Assembly (NCBI RefSeq): GCF_049803795.1
Contig: NZ_JBNAGJ010000001.1
Span: forward strand, 434,001-498,000
Direction: 5' to 3'
DNA length: 64,000 nt
Origin: Thalassobius sp002708925
Lineage (GTDB): Bacteria > Pseudomonadota > Alphaproteobacteria > Rhodobacterales > Rhodobacteraceae
Positions within the stretch are counted from its first letter, which is position 1. Every line of letters begins with the position of its first letter. A program made the translations under genes and the position numbers. The notes beneath the pieces were generated by a model, which saw nothing but the letters and a program-made list of their open reading frames with translations, was not told the origin of the DNA and did no database searches. Shown here piece by piece: positions 58,945-64,000 of the stretch.

Positions 58945-59547
58945 ATGGGTGGTGACGCGCTGGAGCTGGGGTGTAAATGCGGCCAGGTCCGAATCGCGCT
59001 GGACGCGGCGGGCGCGCGGGCGGCGACGCGGCTGCGCTGCTATTGCAAGGATTGTCAGGCCGCCGCGCGGCATCTGGGCTATGATCTGCCGGGCCATGCC
59101 GGCACAGAGCTGATCCAGACCACGCCCGATCATCTGCGCATCGTGCAGGGGCAGGAAAATCTTGAGATTCTGCGCCTGAGCCCCAAGGGCCTGTGCCGCT
59201 GGTATGCCACCTGTTGCGGCACGCCGATGATGAATTCCCTGCCCAAACGCGGGCTGCCCTTTGCCGGTCTGGTCGTGCATGAGGGCGAGCAGGACGCGGT
59301 GCAGCGCTCGGTTGGAAAGCTGCGCGGCCATGCCTTTACCAAATACGCGCCCAAGGGGCGGGGCGCTCCGGCGCGGGATGTGAATTATAACGGAATCGGG
59401 CTTGGGATCATCCGGCGGATGCTGGGGGCGTTTCTAAGCGGGCGTTTTCGGCGCAATGCCCTGTTGGGCGCCGATGGCGGCTGGATCGCGCCGGTGCGGG
59501 TGCTCAGCCTAGAGAAACGCCGCGCCGCCACCCCGCCGGCGCCCTGA
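58945..59547 (+). CDS. DUF6151-like/GFA-type Cys-rich protein
   Basis: A 200-residue protein with a Zn-binding-like N-terminus: LGCKCGQVRI and LRCYCKDCQAAARHLG supply a C-x-C and C-x-C-x2-C pattern, and ATCCGTPMMNS a third Cys cluster. This recalls glutathione-dependent formaldehyde-activating (GFA) enzymes, though the C-terminal half differs; I recall such proteins as DUF6151. AAGGGA precedes the ATG. It stands alone; the 290-nt region before it holds no gene that I can support. Confidence 0.72.
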   Translation: MGGDALELGCKCGQVRIALDAAGARAATRLRCYCKDCQAAARHLGYDLPGHAGTELIQTTPDHLRIVQGQENLEILRLSPKGLCRWYATCCGTPMMNSLPKRGLPFAGLVVHEGEQDAVQRSVGKLRGHAFTKYAPKGRGAPARDVNYNGIGLGIIRRMLGAFLSGRFRRNALLGADGGWIAPVRVLSLEKRRAATPPAP

Positions 59548-59658
59548 CGGAACGCTCTGGATGAATGCTCGGGATAAATGCTTTGGCCTGATGGCGGGCC
59601 CTCTTGCAGAAAATCCGGCGTGGTGGCATCACATCCGCATCATCCACGAGGATCCGAT

Positions 59659-59979
59659 ATGATGCGCCTGCTGTCCCTGATTGCCGCCTGCCTGATTGCC
59701 GCGCCCGCCGTGGCCGAAACCTCCGAACAGAAGGCCGAGCGCTGCGCCGCGCAGGCCGGGATCGTCGAGGCGGCGGTTACGCTCCGCCAGGATGGGCGCC
59801 GCCAGAAACGCGCCACGCGCAAAATCCTGAAATCCGATCCCGTGAAGGGCACCAAATACGAAGCCAATGTCGATGTGCTGGTGGCCTGGATTTACACGTT
59901 GCCCGCCGCGCAGCTGAACGCGGACACGGTGCAGACGTTCCGGCAGGCCTGTCTGGATTTCGAACAGAAACCCGAATGA
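59659..59979 (+). CDS. Small secreted hypothetical protein
   Basis: A 106-residue protein with a signal peptide (MMRLLSLIAACLIAAPAVA) cleaved before ETSEQKAERCAAQAG. The mature part is helical with two cysteines (ERCAAQAG near the start and RQACLDFEQ near the end) that could form a disulfide linking the first and last helix. I do not recognise the family. GAGGAT precedes the ATG. It lies 43 nt before dnaG on the same strand. Confidence 0.68.
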   Translation: MMRLLSLIAACLIAAPAVAETSEQKAERCAAQAGIVEAAVTLRQDGRRQKRATRKILKSDPVKGTKYEANVDVLVAWIYTLPAAQLNADTVQTFRQACLDFEQKPE

Positions 59980-60022
59980 CGCCTCTGTTGCAGGGCCGCC
60001 TGTGCGGTCTATATTCGTCGCC

Positions 60023-61975
60023 ATGAGCTTACCACCCGGTTTCCTGGATGAATTGCGCAGCCGCACCAGCCTGTCTCAGGTGGTGGGGCGCAAAGTCATG
60101 TGGGACACGCGCAAATCCAATCAAGGTAAGGGGGATATGTGGGCCCCATGCCCGTTTCACCAGGAAAAAACCGCGTCTTTTCATGTGGATGACCGTAAGG
60201 GCTATTATTACTGCTTTGGGTGCCATGCTAAGGGCGACGCGCTGAATTTCGTGCAGGAAACGGAGAATGTCGGCTTTATGGAGGCGGTAGAGATTCTGGC
60301 GCGCGAGGCCGGAATGCCGATTCCCAAATCCGACCCGAAGGCCCAGGCCAAGGCCGACCGGCGCACACAATTGGCCGAGGTAATGGAGCAGGCGGTGCAA
60401 TTCTTCCGTCTGCAACTGAAACGCGCCGTGGCCGAGGAGGCCCGCGCCTATCTGGCCCGCCGCGGGCTGGCGCAGGACACGCAGGATCGGTTCGACATCG
60501 GCTTTGCCCCCGATGGCTGGCAGAACCTGTGGGATCACCTGACCGGCAAGGGCGTGGCCGAGGATCTGATCCTGGGGGCTGGCCTGGCCAAACCCTCGAA
60601 CAAGGGCAAGCGCCCCTATGATGTGTTCCGCAATCGCATCATGTTCCCCATCCGCGACGCGCGCGGGCGCTGCATCGCCTTTGGCGGGCGCGCGATGGAC
60701 CCGAACGACAACGCCAAGTACCTGAACTCGCCTGAAACCGAGCTGTTTGATAAGGGACATAACCTTTATAATCACGGGCCGGCGCGGCAGGCCTCAGGCA
60801 AGGGGCAGCCGCTGATCGTGGCCGAGGGCTATATGGATGTGATCGCCCTGTCCGAGGCCGGGTTCGGCGCCACGGTTGCGCCTTTGGGGACGGCCATCAC
60901 CGAAAATCAGCTGCATCTTCTGTGGCGCATCTCGCCCGAGCCGGTGATTGCGCTGGATGGCGACACGGCGGGGGTGCGCGCGGCCATGCGGGTGATCGAC
61001 CTGGCGTTGCCGCTGCTGGAGGCGGGAAAATCCCTGCGCTTTGCGTTGATGCCGCAGGGGATGGACCCGGACGATCTGATCCGCGCCAAGGGGGCGGGGG
61101 CCGTGCAGACCGTGCTGGAGGCCGCCGTGCCGATGGTCAACCTGCTGTGGCAGCGCGAAACCGAAGGCAAGGTGTTCGACAGCCCCGAGCGCAAGGCCGC
61201 GCTGGACAAGGCGCTGCGCGACAAGATCATGCTGATCAAGGATCCCTCGCTGCGCGCGCATTATGGGCAGGCCATCAAGGATCTGCGCTGGGATCTGTTT
61301 CGCCAGAACCGCAAACCTTCTGGGGGGGGGCGCAAATGGCAGGACTGGCGCAAGCCGCAAACGCCCGTGCCCGTCCAATCGACTCGCAATTCGGCGCTGG
61401 TGGCGGCCGGGGACGGCGCGCAGGATCGCCTGCGCGAGGCGGTGATCCTGGCGACGCTGATCCGCGCGCCCTCGGTCGTGATGGAATTCGAAACCCAGAT
61501 CGAGGCGATGGAATGTGCCGATCCCGACCACGCCATGCTGCGCGATTTCCTGCTGCGCGAGGCCCATGGCGACGATATTCCCGACATGGAAGAGCGGATT
61601 TCCATGGCTTTGGGGCCAGAGGCCCTTGAAACCCTGTTTGCACTTCCCCATGTGGCCATTGCACCGACAATCCGCCGCGCGGGCGACACCGAGGCAGCAC
61701 GCATGACCGTGGCCGAGGAGCTGGCCAAGCTGAAGGCCCACCACGGATTGAACGCAGAAATCGCCGAAGCCGAAGAAGAGCTGACCGGCATCGCCGACGA
61801 GGCCCTGACCTGGCGTCTGCATCAGGCGGCCGAAACCCGCAACCGCGCCGTGCGCAGCGAAAATGAGGATAAGGCCGAGTATGACGTCGGCAAGAACGGC
61901 GCGCGAATCAAACGCGAGGAACGCGCCGCATTGGACGATCTGTTAGACAAAATTTCCTTCTCGAAGCGTCGATAA
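60023..61975 (+). CDS. dnaG: DNA primase
   Basis: Makes the RNA primers for replication. The 650-residue protein has an N-terminal CHC2 zinc finger (C43, H46, C64, C67 in CPFHQEK and YYYCFGCHAKGD), the primase core with the Toprim motifs VAEGYMDVIAL (about residue 270) and IALDGDTAGVRAA (about 310), and a C-terminal DnaB-interaction region. The ATG at 60023 fits the family length. It is directly followed by rpoD, as in the macromolecular synthesis operon. Confidence 0.97.
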   Translation: MSLPPGFLDELRSRTSLSQVVGRKVMWDTRKSNQGKGDMWAPCPFHQEKTASFHVDDRKGYYYCFGCHAKGDALNFVQETENVGFMEAVEILAREAGMPIPKSDPKAQAKADRRTQLAEVMEQAVQFFRLQLKRAVAEEARAYLARRGLAQDTQDRFDIGFAPDGWQNLWDHLTGKGVAEDLILGAGLAKPSNKGKRPYDVFRNRIMFPIRDARGRCIAFGGRAMDPNDNAKYLNSPETELFDKGHNLYNHGPARQASGKGQPLIVAEGYMDVIALSEAGFGATVAPLGTAITENQLHLLWRISPEPVIALDGDTAGVRAAMRVIDLALPLLEAGKSLRFALMPQGMDPDDLIRAKGAGAVQTVLEAAVPMVNLLWQRETEGKVFDSPERKAALDKALRDKIMLIKDPSLRAHYGQAIKDLRWDLFRQNRKPSGGGRKWQDWRKPQTPVPVQSTRNSALVAAGDGAQDRLREAVILATLIRAPSVVMEFETQIEAMECADPDHAMLRDFLLREAHGDDIPDMEERISMALGPEALETLFALPHVAIAPTIRRAGDTEAARMTVAEELAKLKAHHGLNAEIAEAEEELTGIADEALTWRLHQAAETRNRAVRSENEDKAEYDVGKNGARIKREERAALDDLLDKISFSKRR

Positions 61976-62128
61976 AGTGCGTTTCGCAAGGGAACCCGAA
62001 ACAAAATCAGGTATTACGGGTGTCCGAATCACTAAGAATCGCTATTGATTCGGATCAGCGAATCACTCGTCGACCTGAAGCCACTGCAAGAGATTGCACC
62101 CGTGCTGGACTAAGAGCAGGAGTAATAC

Positions 62129-64000
62129 ATGGCCGCGAAAGACAACGAAGACGCCAAGTCCGTAGATCAGGACGCCGAAGTCTCCTTGGACATGAGCCAA
62201 GCCGCCGTCAAAAAGATGATCGCCGAAGCGCGCGAGCGCGGCTACATCACCTATGACCAGCTGAACCAGGTTCTGCCGCCCGACCAGGTGTCCTCGGAAC
62301 AGATCGAGGACGTGATGTCGATGCTGTCTGAAATGGGCATCAATGTCATCGAAGACGATGAGGTTGACGAAGAAGAGGCCAAGACCACCGCCGTTGTGGA
62401 CGTGTCCTCGAATAAGGGTGAGGTTGCGGTTGCCTCGGGCGGGAACGAAAAGCTGGACCGCACCGACGATCCGGTCCGGATGTACCTGCGCGAGATGGGC
62501 TCGGTCGAGCTGCTGAGCCGCGAGGGCGAGATCGCCATCGCCAAACGCATCGAGGCCGGCCGCAACACGATGATCTCGGGCCTGTGCGAAAGCCCGCTGA
62601 CCTTCCAGGCGATCACCATCTGGCGGGACGAACTTCTGTCCGAAGACATTCTGCTGCGCGATGTGATCGATCTGGAAACCACCTTTGGCAACCAGATGGG
62701 CGATGACGACGAGGAAGAGCCCGTCGTGGACGCGGCCAACGTGTCTCAGGCCCCCAAATCCGAGGAAAAATCCCAGCAGCCCGAACTGGACGCCGACGGT
62801 AATCCGATCAGAAACACCGACGACGATGACGATGACGACGAACAGGCCAACATGAGCCTGGCGGCGATGGAAGCCGCCCTGAAACCCAGAGTGCTGGAGA
62901 CGCTGAACCGCATCGCCTATGACTTTGAAACCCTGTCGGAAATGCAGGACAGCCGGATCTCGGCCACGCTGAACGAGGATGGCTCGTTCAGCGAGCGCGA
63001 CGAGGCGATGTACCAGAAACTGCGCGCCGAAATCGTGGAGCTGGTGAACGAGCTGCACCTGCATAACAACCGGATCGAGGCGCTGATCGACCAGCTGTAT
63101 GGCATCAATCGCCGCGTGATGCAGATCGACAGCGCGATGGTGAAACTGGCCGATCAGGCCCGCATCAACCGCCGCGAATTCATCGAGGCCTATCGCGGCC
63201 GCGAGCTGGACCCGAACTGGCTGGACGACATGTCTCAGAAAACCGGGCGCGGCTGGCAGATGCTGATGGAACGCTCGACCGACAAGATCGAAGAACTGCG
63301 CAACGACATGGCGCAGGTCGGGCAATATGTGGGTCTGGACATCAGCGAATTCCGCCGCATCGTGTCTCAGGTCCAGAAGGGCGAAAAAGAGGCCCGCCAG
63401 GCGAAAAAGGAAATGGTCGAGGCGAACCTGCGCCTGGTGATCTCGATCGCCAAGAAATACACCAACCGCGGCCTGCAATTCCTTGATCTTATTCAGGAAG
63501 GCAACATCGGTCTGATGAAGGCGGTCGATAAGTTCGAATACCGCCGTGGGTATAAATTCTCGACCTACGCGACCTGGTGGATCCGTCAGGCGATCACCCG
63601 CTCGATTGCCGATCAGGCCCGCACCATCCGTATTCCGGTTCATATGATCGAAACGATCAACAAACTGGTGCGCACCGGCCGGCAGATGCTGCATGAAATC
63701 GGCCGCGAACCCACCCCCGAGGAACTGGCCGAAAAGCTGCAAATGCCCTTGGAAAAGGTCCGCAAGGTGATGAAAATCGCCAAAGAGCCGATAAGTCTGG
63801 AAACCCCGATTGGCGACGAAGAAGACAGCCAGCTGGGCGATTTTATCGAGGACAAGAACGCCGTGCTGCCGCTGGACAGCGCCATTCAGGAAAACCTGAA
63901 GGAAACCACCACCCGCGTTCTGGCCAGCCTGACCCCGCGCGAAGAACGCGTGCTGCGGATGCGGTTTGGTATCGGCATGAACACCGACCACACGCTAGAG
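62129..64000 (+). CDS. rpoD: Primary RNA polymerase sigma factor (sigma-70), 3' end beyond the window
   Basis: The main housekeeping sigma factor. The open frame runs from an ATG at 62129 (GCAGGAG upstream) to the window end, 624 codons. Region 1.1 (DMSQAAVKKMIAEARERGYIT), the acidic linker (TDDDDDDDEQ), region 1.2 (DDPVRMYLREMGSVELLSRE), the non-conserved region, region 2 (FLDLIQEGNIGLMKAVDKFE, RGYKFSTYATWWIRQAITRS at about 450-490) and region 3 are all visible. Region 4 begins with LTPREERVLRMRFGIG before the sequence stops. It follows dnaG after 153 nt. Confidence 0.97.
   Translation, partial: MAAKDNEDAKSVDQDAEVSLDMSQAAVKKMIAEARERGYITYDQLNQVLPPDQVSSEQIEDVMSMLSEMGINVIEDDEVDEEEAKTTAVVDVSSNKGEVAVASGGNEKLDRTDDPVRMYLREMGSVELLSREGEIAIAKRIEAGRNTMISGLCESPLTFQAITIWRDELLSEDILLRDVIDLETTFGNQMGDDDEEEPVVDAANVSQAPKSEEKSQQPELDADGNPIRNTDDDDDDDEQANMSLAAMEAALKPRVLETLNRIAYDFETLSEMQDSRISATLNEDGSFSERDEAMYQKLRAEIVELVNELHLHNNRIEALIDQLYGINRRVMQIDSAMVKLADQARINRREFIEAYRGRELDPNWLDDMSQKTGRGWQMLMERSTDKIEELRNDMAQVGQYVGLDISEFRRIVSQVQKGEKEARQAKKEMVEANLRLVISIAKKYTNRGLQFLDLIQEGNIGLMKAVDKFEYRRGYKFSTYATWWIRQAITRSIADQARTIRIPVHMIETINKLVRTGRQMLHEIGREPTPEELAEKLQMPLEKVRKVMKIAKEPISLETPIGDEEDSQLGDFIEDKNAVLPLDSAIQENLKETTTRVLASLTPREERVLRMRFGIGMNTDHTLE

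Noticed and set aside
62063..63991. 642-residue minus-strand frame opposite rpoD
   Set aside because: It mirrors rpoD, whose regions 1.1 to 3 are all legible; the antisense frame has His/Gln/Phe-rich composition typical of shadows.

Overview
The window reads as a contiguous piece of an alphaproteobacterial chromosome, most likely order Rhodobacterales (the Roseobacter/Rhodobacter group). The reasons are high GC coding sequence with strong third-position bias, a cupin-type DMSP lyase resembling DddL, a phaZ/phaC/phaP/phaR polyhydroxyalkanoate block with CTGC-N3-GCAG operators, dnaG followed by rpoD, purA followed by a DUF2842 gene, and thyX as a thymidylate synthase. I see no insertion sequence, integrase, prophage, CRISPR array or rRNA. 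One tRNA (Glu, UUC) is present. Both ends cut genes: parE on the left and rpoD on the right.

Layout. 1-8 kb: parE (5' part), a peroxiredoxin, the DMSP lyase, a GNAT enzyme, an epoxide-hydrolase-like enzyme, ppk2, a DUF1007/NicO nickel-cobalt exporter pair with a His-rich loop, and a MATE exporter. 8-14 kb: a VOC protein, an aspartate aminotransferase, an XRE regulator abutting sdhE, an LdtR-like MarR regulator, gloA, and a Slam-type outer-membrane protein next to a TbpB-like lipoprotein (candidate type XI secretion pair). 14-17.5 kb: thyX, a short HPF-family gene, a small secreted Cys-rich protein, cspA and an ArsC/Spx-like protein. 17.4-20 kb: a four-gene bufferin operon (bufA-bufB-bufC-bufD) for a copper-binding RiPP. 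20-24.5 kb: thrS and small hydrolases. 24.6-29.1 kb: the PHA storage block. 29-40 kb: a LysR regulator, a DegT-family aminotransferase, two glutamine-synthetase-like ligases, a class I amidotransferase, a PuuB-like oxidase and a polar amino acid/amine ABC transporter, which together look like gamma-glutamylated amine catabolism. 40-50 kb: two TerB-like genes, pyrG, secG, purA, a LysR/DoxX/YgiD/YqjG quinone-electrophile response set, psd and pssA. 51-64 kb: tRNA-Glu, recJ, hom, a TetR regulator with a palindrome at its promoter, three Tad/Flp-type pseudopilin genes including a von Willebrand factor A protein with in-frame trinucleotide repeats, dnaG and rpoD.

The most distinctive systems are (1) the bufferin operon, with a U-tract hairpin between precursor and maturase that could set their expression ratio; (2) the Slam/lipoprotein pair; (3) the amine cluster, with two perfect TTTGATCAAA-type palindromes exactly 75 bp apart and a weaker copy near the transporter promoter; and (4) the PHA block, where three exact and one near-exact CTGC-N3-GCAG site lie upstream of phaC, phaP and phaR. 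Housekeeping genes (parE, thrS, pyrG, purA, secG, psd, pssA, recJ, hom, dnaG, rpoD) are intact where fully contained. All functional statements come from reading the translated sequence and recalled family knowledge; no database search was run.
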